64,000 nucleotides of DNA from NCBI GenBank assembly GCA_964520585.1, contig CAZFOO010000002.1, positions 1 through 64,000 on the forward strand. Direction: 5' to 3'. The notes below the pieces were generated by a model. It made no database searches and was not told the DNA's origin. It saw only the letters and a program-made list of their open reading frames with translations. The translations under genes were made by a program, and so were the position numbers. This document shows positions 39,201 to 47,245 of the stretch, in pieces. The stretch's first letter is position 1; every line of letters starts with the position of its first letter. The DNA is from PXAP01 sp964520585. GTDB taxonomy: Bacteria; Bacteroidota; Bacteroidia; Bacteroidales; PUMT01.

Positions 39201-39361
39201 TCGTTAAAGAGCTTTAAATATTCAACAGCAATGGATTCATCCAGATGCTGCCGCAGATAGGATAAAACCACCATCTTACCCCGTTCAGAGATCCTTTTTT
39301 CGTTTACATTGGCTATTAATGCAAACAAATGAATCAATGCATTTAAAATTGATTCACTCAT
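36260..39361 (-). CDS. Large ABC transporter (TerB-like N-domain, ABCG-type ATPase and permease)
   Basis: 1033 residues in one chain. Residues 1-150 form a helical domain resembling TerB (with 'NEDNIFSEPERIFIRTVADS'). Residues about 190-285 are a beta-rich linker. The ATPase domain has Walker A GVSGSGKST (near 305), the signature ISGGQRKRLNIGLELL and Walker B VLFVDEPTSGLSSLD, typical of ABCG/White proteins. A Cys cluster TECNCCGN and then six or so membrane helices with a long extracytoplasmic loop follow. It is likely an exporter as a dimer. The substrate is unknown. ATG start at 39361. Confidence 0.88.
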   Translation of the reverse strand: MSESILNALIHLFALIANVNEKRISERGKMVVLSYLRQHLDESIAVEYLKLFNDYSDFYARELQNIDAGSKVDSLLKDQVINICGQINHDLHHNERIIVFLRLLEFINEDNIFSEPERIFIRTVADSFNISPEEVKDAKAFILEDKNENIDPHNLLVIKKPKKTLADDLEGAWVENNKPRDQNSKRIIEREALDGKIIVMIIRSTGMFVFRYKGNDNLNYEGKPLLTDRFYIFNRGGIIRGDKIAPIYYSDISSRFFRSHAGIKIVLTADNIEFRYPLSDNGIRPFSFSEESGQLIGVMGVSGSGKSTLLNVLNGKLKPDKGRILVNSYDIHKDADRIEGQIGYVPQDDMLLEELTVYQNLYYNAKLCFGNLKEERIVEIVEKVLANLGLDEISHLQVGNPLKKFISGGQRKRLNIGLELLREPSVLFVDEPTSGLSSLDSDIVMALLKEQAMKGKLVIANIHQPSSDNFKLLDKLWVIDKGGYPIYNGNPLEALVYFKTISGHVNAGQTECNCCGNISSEQILKIVEAKEVSRSGHHTQKRKIPPAKWYKYYKEKIASGISIKPGKDVMPPNMFSLPGIENQFMIFSIRNFLSKLSNRQYLLISLLEAPVLAFILGYFTKYLYEGEYIFAENVNLPSFLFMAVIVALFLGMSVSAEEIIKDRKILERESFLNLSWFSYLSSKVGWVFLVSAIQMITFVIVGNLILEIRGMTLTYWLILFSTACFANMLGLLISSAFNSVVTIYILVPFLLVPQLLLGGVVVKFDELHDSVTDKIHVPLVGDLMASRWAFEALAVEQFAGNNFQKHFFEYEQQNSDASFKASFLIPRLLAKVELIERDIRLGTVTEETEKNLTILRNEIDYLRRASGLMPFEYIDNISVDGFTEMVAEEVSGYLIYLRLHFSNVAREAAAERDSIYKTLESEMGPGELYHLRQNHHNKALSNMVLRRNEINVIYETDQRLVQKKDPVYLIPDSNIGRAHFYASVKIFNNDQVNTLWFNLFVLWLMTLILFLFILVEAPRKTVRFFESLGLRKT

Positions 39362-39500
39362 TGTTATTGCATATTAGAATTTAACTATTTATTCCGCCCT
39401 GATTAAACAAGGTCACTTTAAATCATTATACCAGGAGGCACGATAAATGATTCCAGATGTACATGAAAATTTTTTATACAATTTAAATACACGCGAATGT

Positions 39501-39535
39501 AAAAAGCCGGCTAAAAACATAATGCCGGCCTTTTT
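39501..39535 (-). terminator. Bidirectional-looking terminator hairpin
   Basis: AAAAAGCCGGC pairs with GCCGGCCTTTTT around a 12-base A-rich loop, with one bulged base. It stands 23 bases after the stop of the minus-strand lipoprotein gene and would work on either strand. Confidence 0.75.
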
Positions 39536-39557
39536 AAATTAAAAAAAATAAAAAACC

Positions 39558-40388
39558 CTATTCAATTATATCTGACCTGATATTTTCGATCTTTTCAACA
39601 AATGCGTCCAGTTCATCATTTGCCATCGGCGATTCAAGATTTTCAAGGAACTTATAAATATCTTCCAGGCCGGGATATAAAGAACTTACATAAGTATCAT
39701 CTTCCAGATCATCCATGAGAGAAAGAAGTTTTTCAAGTGGCTCATCCTGCTGAAGAATTATATCAGTGATCTCAGTATTGTCCCTGGCACCAATAGCAAT
39801 TTGCGAGGTAAGGTACATTCCCTCAATCCAGCTTCCGGTCATAACCAATAGAGAAAGATCGGGTCTGCGCGTTTCGGTAAGATAATTATAAGTATCAATA
39901 AACGACTCGGCAACAATATAAATAAGCGAATCTTTATTGTCAAGATTATTTTCTACTCTATCAACAAAATCCTGGTTAAAGGTTGTTGAAACATTAAGTT
40001 CATCTACAAGCTGATTGCATACCTGCAGGTACCTTCTGATGTCCTGGTTCATCTCATATGTGGCGGCATAGCTAAGGTCGGCACCATAGACTCCGAGATT
40101 TAATGCTTTACTTCTTTCAGTAAAATACTTGTCAACATTCGAAGGGGAATTGGATATTCCCAGAATATAAGGAGCACCAGCCCTTTGAAGTAATTCAACA
40201 ACCTCAACGGAAGTTGGTATTGGATATTCCTCCACATCCTCAACCTGACGGGCGGTAAGTTCTTCTCTTTCCTTATTTTCGGTAATGGCACGCGATTCCC
40301 CTTCCTGCCTGCTGCCACAGGAAATACTGAATATCCCGATAAAAAAGACAGTTGCAGCCAGGTAAATTGATCTCTTTAATGCTTCCAT
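39558..40388 (-). CDS. Predicted lipoprotein of unknown function
   Basis: 276 residues. The signal peptide IYLAATVFFIGIFSISC gives a lipobox with Cys near residue 24. The mature part is acidic and helical (PYILGISNSPSNVDKYFTER, SLLVMTGSWIEGMYLTSQIA, DDLEDDTYVSSLYPGLEDIY). I recognise no catalytic motif. Proteins of this look are common in Bacteroidota. The gene lies between the ABC transporter and the coiled-coil membrane protein, all on the minus strand, with a terminator right after it. Confidence 0.8.
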   Translation of the reverse strand: MEALKRSIYLAATVFFIGIFSISCGSRQEGESRAITENKEREELTARQVEDVEEYPIPTSVEVVELLQRAGAPYILGISNSPSNVDKYFTERSKALNLGVYGADLSYAATYEMNQDIRRYLQVCNQLVDELNVSTTFNQDFVDRVENNLDNKDSLIYIVAESFIDTYNYLTETRRPDLSLLVMTGSWIEGMYLTSQIAIGARDNTEITDIILQQDEPLEKLLSLMDDLEDDTYVSSLYPGLEDIYKFLENLESPMANDELDAFVEKIENIRSDIIE

Positions 40389-40583
40389 TGTTTATTGTTT
40401 AAGTAATTACTAATTAAAATAAATTTATTTGCAAAAATCGGATGTTAAAAGCAATTTATCTCTAAATATCCATGCCGGATAGTTCCGTCCGGACCAACTA
40501 GTGTTTCTACCGTATAAATTTATAAAAATTATGTTTCGAATGAAAACTAATTACAGATTATTTTTTCCTGATATTTTCCTGAT

Positions 40584-41510
40584 CTACCTCAACGAAAATT
40601 CACCTGAACCTATCTGATATCCCTCAGTATAAACATTCACCTGGTAAACGCCCGGGATAAAGCTTCCATCGTCATTATAATATATACATGCATCAATATC
40701 TATATTCTCATAATTGACATCCCGGGAAGCAGTATAGATTAATTCCTCCTCATCCACCATCACAATATTATCGGCTGAAGTTGTCAGCACCAGACTATCA
40801 GGCCGGATAATCCGGATATAAAGCGTCCGCATCCCGGGTTCTGCTATTGCATTCCTTTTTAGGGTAAAACAAACCTGAATCTGTTCAACCCTTCCTATCC
40901 GGTCAGTTTCACGTCCCCTGCGGTTTATTGATAAAGCTTCAAGATTCTCCACCATCAACCTCGATCCAAGGTCCACTCTCTCAGAAAGTTCCTCCTTGAC
41001 TTTTATTTCCTGTTCCAGTTGACTTTCGGCAACCACCGCCTGCTGCCTTACCTGCATATTTTCCTCCCTCAATCTTATATTGTCTCTGTTAAGGGAATCA
41101 ACCTGCACAATATAACTTTTCAAAACATCCCTGAGCGTTCCAAGCTCACTGCGGTACTCACTTATCCTGGCAGCACTGTTTATCCGGGTACGGTTAAGTT
41201 CTTCAATAAGTTTGGTTATTTCCTCCTGACGCGTCTCCAGTTCGGCATTCATATTCTCATTATCTGTCTGAAGGGCATCATACTCATGCGACAAATCTTC
41301 AAGTTCATTAATTAACTCAAATTTTTCCCTTGTCACCTCTTCCAGCTTAATAGCTTCCTGTTTTCTATCATAAAGAAGCCAACCCATTACAGCAATCAGA
41401 AGCACCAGCGCTGCTGAAAGTGAAATCAATATATAGGTAAGCTTCTTACCTGTCATTTTTGGTCTTGTTCCTGATCCTTCTGTGCCGGATCTATCGATGC
41501 TCGTTCCCAT
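40584..41510 (-). CDS. Single-pass membrane protein with long coiled coil
   Basis: 308 residues from the ATG at 41510 (the frame continues to a TTG at 41522). One membrane helix lies near residues 26-48 (LTYILISLSAALVLLIAVMG), then a coiled coil to about residue 190, then a beta-rich C-terminal domain (QIQVCFTLKRNAIAEPGMRT; NIDIDACIYYNDDGSFIPGV). The C-terminal part should lie in the periplasm. The function is unknown. It follows the efflux-like genes in the same direction at about 110 bases. Confidence 0.8.
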   Translation of the reverse strand: MGTSIDRSGTEGSGTRPKMTGKKLTYILISLSAALVLLIAVMGWLLYDRKQEAIKLEEVTREKFELINELEDLSHEYDALQTDNENMNAELETRQEEITKLIEELNRTRINSAARISEYRSELGTLRDVLKSYIVQVDSLNRDNIRLREENMQVRQQAVVAESQLEQEIKVKEELSERVDLGSRLMVENLEALSINRRGRETDRIGRVEQIQVCFTLKRNAIAEPGMRTLYIRIIRPDSLVLTTSADNIVMVDEEELIYTASRDVNYENIDIDACIYYNDDGSFIPGVYQVNVYTEGYQIGSGEFSLR

Positions 41511-41623
41511 TATTCTATTCAATCAGTTTAAATTCAACTTACTATGCTTTTATTTGTCAGGGGTAAAATTATGCCATTTATTTAATAAATATTATAGCCC
41601 CCAGGTATTATTATAATTCCATC

Positions 41624-42826
41624 TCATTCTTCTGAGGTCTTGTCGACAGCGCTTGCAAAATAGTTGTTGAGAATTTCTGCCCCCTGAAATACTATCTTCG
41701 CGCCATCAGGTAATTTCCCCGGATTTTTGATCTCTACCATTCCATCAATGTTTATGCCAGTAATAACCTTAATCTTCATGTATTTATTATTATGGAATGC
41801 AAAAATAAAACGGCCATCCTCACAGGTTATTGCAGAGCCGGCGGGAACCAATACTGAATCCTCCGGCTTTTTTTCATGGCTTATCCAGCCATTAAGTCCG
41901 GGTTTAAATATTTCGCCAGCAGATGCAATTACCTGATCATTAATATTGAGCCGAAAAAACCCCGTAACCAACTGGTCTTTAGTGATAAACTGACTGATGC
42001 CGGTCAGCGTTACAGGGATTGATTTACTGTTTTCAAGTCCGGGAGTGAAAAAAAAATCATCAGATTCTTGAAACTCCCTAACATCCGAAAGGTCCATATG
42101 AGTTTCTGCCGTAAAATTGCCCGGAGAAAAAATCCCGGCTACCTGATGACCCAAATTATAAAATTTCCCTGTGCCTGAAATACATTTTATTACTGTACCC
42201 TCCAACGGAGCATAAATTTCTATCTCATCAACCATACCCGATTTAATGATGCTATCGCCGGATATGCCCAAAAATGAAAGCTTTCTATCGTATGCTTCAA
42301 GAGAAGCCAGTGCAGATTTATAATCGCGTTCGGCAATCTGAAAGCTACGCAATGATGAGGCATAATCAAGAGAAAGATCTCCTTTACGATGTAATTCCTG
42401 TTCATGATAAGCGGTCATCTCTTTTGCTTCAATAAATGCTGATTGCAGCTTGTAGAGTCCGGGATGACCTATTACAAAAAGCGGATCGCCCTTTTTTACC
42501 TTTTGTCCCTCTTTAACCAGAATTTTATTTATAAAAGCATCCATAGGTAATGATACTCCTGAATAATTATCATAATTTAAATTCAACCTGGCCCGGTATA
42601 TCCCTTTTCCCGGAAGCACAGTGCGATACGGCTTACCGGTTACCAATTTATGCTGAATGTTCTGGACCCCGGCTGCAGGTATTTCATCCTCACCAAAATG
42701 CTCCATATCTGCAGTGTTTTGATCTGTGTTGCCGCAGGCACAGACAAATAAATATATCATGGCCAGAATCTTTAACACATAACGGGAAGGCCATTTAATG
42801 ACAGGGACAGAGTACCTATTTAACAT
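41624..42826 (-). CDS. Periplasmic adaptor (membrane fusion) protein, CusB/HlyD-like lipoprotein
   Basis: 400 residues from the ATG at 42826; a TTG lies 21 bases further upstream. A lipobox-like sequence (MIYLFVCAC) precedes a barrel-sandwich domain split into KILVKEGQKVKKGDPLFVIG and VDEIEIYAPLEGTVIKCISG, with a helical hairpin between them. Later beta-barrel and membrane-proximal domains follow. Such adaptors link an inner-membrane pump to TolC. The start overlaps the 3' end of the tolC gene by 11 bases. No RND, ABC or MFS pump gene is beside it. Confidence 0.85.
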   Translation of the reverse strand: MLNRYSVPVIKWPSRYVLKILAMIYLFVCACGNTDQNTADMEHFGEDEIPAAGVQNIQHKLVTGKPYRTVLPGKGIYRARLNLNYDNYSGVSLPMDAFINKILVKEGQKVKKGDPLFVIGHPGLYKLQSAFIEAKEMTAYHEQELHRKGDLSLDYASSLRSFQIAERDYKSALASLEAYDRKLSFLGISGDSIIKSGMVDEIEIYAPLEGTVIKCISGTGKFYNLGHQVAGIFSPGNFTAETHMDLSDVREFQESDDFFFTPGLENSKSIPVTLTGISQFITKDQLVTGFFRLNINDQVIASAGEIFKPGLNGWISHEKKPEDSVLVPAGSAITCEDGRFIFAFHNNKYMKIKVITGINIDGMVEIKNPGKLPDGAKIVFQGAEILNNYFASAVDKTSEE

Positions 42827-44021
42827 AATATTCAAGTTGAATGGCAAGTTGATTATATTCGTTCAGAGCTGTGAGATATCCACGACGAATTTTATAAACA
42901 TTCTTCATTGATTTAAATACCTGATCAAACTCAATATCTTCCCTTTCATATTGAAGCAGGACGGTCTCCTCTATGTTTAGAGCATTTTCCAGTGCATGTT
43001 GATTGTAATATACTATCTCTTCGTAAAGCTGATCAAGTTTATAGATAATATTGTTTATTATAATTTTCATTTCATCTCTTTTACTTTCCATTTCATAATG
43101 AGAAATGTCTTCGAGTATACGTGATTGCCTGATCTCATTGCGAAATGGCAAGGACCATAAAGGAATTCCCAAACTTATCTGCCAACCTGTAAAACCATTT
43201 AAGCCTTCGATGCTGCGGTTGAAAACCCCGGCAGATATTTCAGGGAACAATCTGGTCCGGGCAAGGGATTTGTTGAGACCGGCTATCTCGGAAAGAAGTC
43301 GGTAATACTCCGTATGCATATTATCACCTGAAAAATTTTTTTCTGTTGAAGAAAAATCAATAAGATACATTTCAAGATTTATGTCCGGCAGCAATATATC
43401 ATTATCCCAGGAAATGAGTTGCCTGAGGTTATTGGCAATCATTTCTATGCCTGATTTAATCTTGGAGAGGTCTGTTTCTGCCTTTGCAGTGGTTGTTCTG
43501 ATATTTAACAGCTCAATCAATTCTGTTTCCCCTGCCTTATATTGCAGCTCGGCAATCCTCTGCTTTTCCCTGAAATAGAACAAATGCCTGTCCATCTGCT
43601 TTTGCTTCTCATAAAGGTAAAGCCATCTGTACCAATACTGCTTTACCTTCATTTCGAGTTCATTTTGAGTCATCTCCAACACTATATGATGTTGCTCCAG
43701 CTTTTTAGAATCAATCTGTTTTCTTACGAAATATGAAGGAACAGAGCCGAAGCTTTGCAAAATTTCGAGATTATGATCATTGCGGGGAGAAAAGAGCTCT
43801 CCCTTTTGAAAAAAGGCTTCCGTTGGGGGGAGCATGGAAAGACCACCTGTTTTGCCTTTGGCAAGCTCTATTTCCGCTTCAGCAATACGAATCGGATAAT
43901 AGTTGTCAGAAGCCATTTCAAGAGCTTTGTCCAGACTTAGGAGCAAGGGATTTTGTTGAGCATAAAACCTGGCGGGCATCAACAGAAACATAAAAATTAG
44001 CAGAGCTAGGTATTTGCGCAT
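42816..44021 (-). CDS. TolC family outer membrane efflux protein
   Basis: 401 residues from the ATG at 44021 (MRKYLALLIFMFLLMPARFY), a good signal peptide; an upstream in-frame TTG abuts lgt. Helical repeats of the OEP family are seen (SLDKALEMASDNYYPIRIAE; ELQYKAGETELIELLNIRTT) in two similar halves. It should form a trimeric outer membrane and periplasmic channel. Its 3' end overlaps the adaptor gene, so the two are translationally linked. It lies 28 bases after the lgt stop. Confidence 0.85.
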   Translation of the reverse strand: MRKYLALLIFMFLLMPARFYAQQNPLLLSLDKALEMASDNYYPIRIAEAEIELAKGKTGGLSMLPPTEAFFQKGELFSPRNDHNLEILQSFGSVPSYFVRKQIDSKKLEQHHIVLEMTQNELEMKVKQYWYRWLYLYEKQKQMDRHLFYFREKQRIAELQYKAGETELIELLNIRTTTAKAETDLSKIKSGIEMIANNLRQLISWDNDILLPDINLEMYLIDFSSTEKNFSGDNMHTEYYRLLSEIAGLNKSLARTRLFPEISAGVFNRSIEGLNGFTGWQISLGIPLWSLPFRNEIRQSRILEDISHYEMESKRDEMKIIINNIIYKLDQLYEEIVYYNQHALENALNIEETVLLQYEREDIEFDQVFKSMKNVYKIRRGYLTALNEYNQLAIQLEYYVK

Positions 44022-44048
44022 CCCAAAAATATTTAACCTGTTGGGCAA

Positions 44049-44864
44049 CTATTTTTTTCTGCCGCGTTCAGGCTGCCCCGATTTATTTTTATAACTCCGG
44101 AACAATAGCAAAAATCCGGCGAGAATAAAAGGTATACTTAACCATTGACCCATATTAAGAGTCATTCCGGTTTCAAATTCAACCTGAACTTCTTTGATAA
44201 ACTCGATAAAAAACCTTACTGTAAAAAGCAATATCAAAAAAATACTGAATAAAACCCCTTGTTTGGGCTTTCCGTCAGAACGCCAATAGAGGAAATGGAG
44301 CAGCAAGAATATCGCCAGGTACGAAAGTGCTTCATATATCTGGGTAGGATGTTTTGGCACAACTTCACCGGCCCTGACAAATATAAATCCCCAGGGAAGG
44401 TTGGTTTCAACACCATATATTTCTGAATTCATCAGATTTCCCATTCGTATAAAAAACCCTCCAAGAGCCACAACAATACCGATTCTGTCAAGTATCCACA
44501 AAATGGGCCTCCTGATAGATTTGGAATAATAATAAAGTGCGACAGGTATCCCGATAGCAGCTCCATGACTTGCCAGTCCTCCTCGCCAAATTTTAAGTAT
44601 CTCAACAGGATTGCTGAGATAGTACTCGGGTTCATAAAACAGGCAGTGCCCAAGCCGGGCACCGACTATTGTGCCAATTGCAACATACATGGTGAGTTTG
44701 TCAAGCAATTCAACTGAAATGCCTTCTTTCTTGTATACCTTAAGAAATTCCAGGTATCCGAACAAAAAGGCTGAGGCGAAAAGCAGACCATACCAGCGAA
44801 TGGCAAAACTGCCAATTCTGAATACTTCAGGATCTACATTCCAGGTAATGGAAGTAAGCAACAT
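44049..44864 (-). CDS. lgt: Prolipoprotein diacylglyceryl transferase
   Basis: 271 residues with about seven membrane helices. Family blocks are FRIGSFAIRWYGLLFASAFL, GARLGHCLFYEPEYYL, GLASHGAAIGIP (His of the HGGL-like motif), and the signature FIRMGNLMNSEIYG with its key Arg. It transfers diacylglycerol from phosphatidylglycerol to the lipobox Cys of prolipoproteins in the inner membrane; many genes in the window encode such substrates. It heads a run with the tolC and adaptor genes. Confidence 0.95.
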   Translation of the reverse strand: MLLTSITWNVDPEVFRIGSFAIRWYGLLFASAFLFGYLEFLKVYKKEGISVELLDKLTMYVAIGTIVGARLGHCLFYEPEYYLSNPVEILKIWRGGLASHGAAIGIPVALYYYSKSIRRPILWILDRIGIVVALGGFFIRMGNLMNSEIYGVETNLPWGFIFVRAGEVVPKHPTQIYEALSYLAIFLLLHFLYWRSDGKPKQGVLFSIFLILLFTVRFFIEFIKEVQVEFETGMTLNMGQWLSIPFILAGFLLLFRSYKNKSGQPERGRKK

Positions 44865-45210
44865 AACAACAAAATTTATTGAGGGGTAAATTTATAAAAG
44901 AATTGTAAAAAGAAGGGCTTATATAATATTTAATTTATAATTTAATTATATACTGCCCCGTTCTTTAGTCTGAAAAAGTCGTTCTATAAAATCCATGGCA
45001 AGGCAGGTCAGGAAAATTTCTGATTAAATTAAAAGTTATTGGCAGTTTGATTGTTTTCTTAGTGCCTTAACCGGATTTTGACAACTTTCTATTGAGTAAA
45101 TAATCCGCTAAAATCGGGTTATCCACCATCGCAGGAGGGGACTTTAACTGAGACCGCGGGTTTCAAAGATTGACTAAAGTTTGTAAGTTTGCATCAAAAA
45201 AATCAAAATA
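44865..45210. other. Divergent intergenic region lgt / Ig-like lipoprotein
   Basis: 346 bases, AT-rich except 45130-45165. It contains a promoter-like site for the downstream gene (45161-45191). I found no RNA gene or hairpin-repeat copy. Confidence 0.5.
45161..45191 (+). promoter_or_regulatory. Promoter-like site of the Ig-like lipoprotein gene
   Basis: TAAGTTTG at 45184-45191 matches the -7 consensus exactly. The -33 element at 45161 is TTT rather than TTG, 20 bases upstream. The coding start follows 19 bases later. Confidence 0.45.
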
Positions 45211-47127
45211 TTGAATCATAAAATATCATATCTGCTGGTGATCCTGCTGATATTAAGCATGGTGATCTCCCTGTTCCCGCGTTGTGCCAATATCGTGCCA
45301 CCCACAGGCGGCCCCAGGGACAGTATACCCCCCCAAATTGTGAGTAGTACCCCGTCCAACTACTCCACAGGAATTTCGGGGACAGACATTCAAATTGAAT
45401 TTGATGAATTCATTCAATTGCGCAATATTAATCAGCAATTTATTATCACGCCCCCCCAAACAGAAAATCCCGAATTCAGGGTAAGGGGAAGGAACCTGTA
45501 TATTGACCTTAAAACAGAACTCATACCAAACACCACATATACCCTGAATTTTGGCGATGCCATAGTGGACCTTAATGAGGGAAACGCATATTCGAATTTC
45601 GAGTTTGTTTTTTCTACAGGAGATGTTATCGATTCTCTGAGCTTTTCCGGCACCGTTTTAAATGCTTTTGACAATCAACCTGCCGAAGATGTAATAGTTA
45701 TGTTATATAATGAACTGCAGGATTCGATCCCCTACAAGCAAATTCCGCTATATGCCAACCGCACGGGAGAAGACGGACGCTTTCAGCTAAATAATCTGAG
45801 GGCAGATACATTTCTGGTATTTGCCCTGAGAGATGTGAATAATAATTACTTATATGACAGGCCCGGAGAAGAACCTATCGCATTCCGCGATCAATTTATA
45901 ATACCAGACACCCTAAACGCCGGAGATCAGATTAATAAGCAGCAGCCAGGAAATTCCTCACTTCCTGATTCTGCCGGTATTAATTGGCACGATGAATCCG
46001 TACCAGAAAATATTACCGGAGGGCCCACTGTCATCGCAGAACCAGAAGATACATTGGGACAGATAAATAATGAAAACAGTGAAAATTTTACTCCTCCTGA
46101 TACTCTGAACACTGAGCATAAACATGCTTTTGGTTTCGCTTCAGGCGATACCTTATTCCTTTTTAATGAAGAAACCGGTAGGCAATATTTAGATTTAACC
46201 GAGAGACCGTCAAGGGAGCAACTCCTTTTTGTATTTAATCTACCTCTCAAGGAAGAATGGACTATAGAGCCTCTCAATTTTGAACCGCCGGAAGACTGGG
46301 CAATGGTTGAGAGAAACTTACATAATGACAGCATAATATACTGGATAACCGACCCTGGTACCAGAAATACCGATAATTTGCAATTTCTTGCTACCTACTT
46401 GGCAACCGGTCCGTCAGACTCCCTGGAAATTATCAGAGATACGGTAAATATGAATTACACCACTCCCAGGCAAACAAGAAGACAGGAGCAATCCACAGAA
46501 CCTGAAGACAACCTCGAATATGATTTTGATATCCCCTCTGAAGGGAACCAGGAACTAAACAAAGATCTTGGAATAAAATTTTCAGAGCCATTGCGGGAGA
46601 CAGACAATGAAAAAACAGATCTGCTGACGGTGCAGGAAAGTGATGAGCAGTCTCAAGATTTTGAATTAATCCGCGATTCCCTGGAAATAAGAAGGTATTT
46701 TATAAAAACAGACTGGATTCCCGGCATGGATTATAAATTTACGGCTGAACCCGGTGCCTTCATAAGCATTTTTGATAAAGAATCTGACAGTATCGATTTT
46801 AATTTCACAACAAGGGCCGGCGACCATTATGGAAGGATATTGCTAACTATGGCCGGAGTGGACACCAATATAATTGTGCAACTTCTTGATGAATCAGAAA
46901 ATGTACTAAAAGAAGATTTTCTCGATAGAGACGGACCTGTTACGTTTGATTACCTTCAGCCTCAGAAATACAGGCTCAAAGTAATCTTCGATACCAATAA
47001 CAATAATCAATGGGATCCCGGAGACTACCTGAAAGGGATACAACCGGAACGAACAGTCTTTTATGGAGAAGTCATAGCAACCCGGTCTAACTGGGATATT
47101 GAAGTTACCTGGGATTTACAGCAATGA
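45211..47127 (+). CDS. Ig-like (Big_5) domain lipoprotein
   Basis: 638 residues. The start is a TTG at 45211; the next ATG (45259) would cut the signal peptide. The N-terminus has a membrane-like signal and then RCANIVPPTGGPRDSIPPQI, the typical opening of a Bacteroidota family, with the Cys as likely lipidation site. A Big_5 Ig-like domain covers about residues 40-130 (IQIEFDEFIQLRNI; TYTLNFGDAIVDLNEGN). A carboxypeptidase-regulatory-like fold follows, and the C-terminal DTNNNNQWDPGDYLKG looks like a calcium-binding or dockerin-like loop. The function is unknown; it is probably on the outer surface. Confidence 0.87.
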   Translation: MNHKISYLLVILLILSMVISLFPRCANIVPPTGGPRDSIPPQIVSSTPSNYSTGISGTDIQIEFDEFIQLRNINQQFIITPPQTENPEFRVRGRNLYIDLKTELIPNTTYTLNFGDAIVDLNEGNAYSNFEFVFSTGDVIDSLSFSGTVLNAFDNQPAEDVIVMLYNELQDSIPYKQIPLYANRTGEDGRFQLNNLRADTFLVFALRDVNNNYLYDRPGEEPIAFRDQFIIPDTLNAGDQINKQQPGNSSLPDSAGINWHDESVPENITGGPTVIAEPEDTLGQINNENSENFTPPDTLNTEHKHAFGFASGDTLFLFNEETGRQYLDLTERPSREQLLFVFNLPLKEEWTIEPLNFEPPEDWAMVERNLHNDSIIYWITDPGTRNTDNLQFLATYLATGPSDSLEIIRDTVNMNYTTPRQTRRQEQSTEPEDNLEYDFDIPSEGNQELNKDLGIKFSEPLRETDNEKTDLLTVQESDEQSQDFELIRDSLEIRRYFIKTDWIPGMDYKFTAEPGAFISIFDKESDSIDFNFTTRAGDHYGRILLTMAGVDTNIIVQLLDESENVLKEDFLDRDGPVTFDYLQPQKYRLKVIFDTNNNNQWDPGDYLKGIQPERTVFYGEVIATRSNWDIEVTWDLQQ

Positions 47128-47245
47128 AGTATGCACAGGCAGGTTAATGCTCAGGCAAGACAGGATGAAAAAGTGCCCGGTATCTTATAAAATCTAAAAT
47201 AGCCGCTCCTGATAATATGTTATCAAATTTAAACACAAATAGTTT

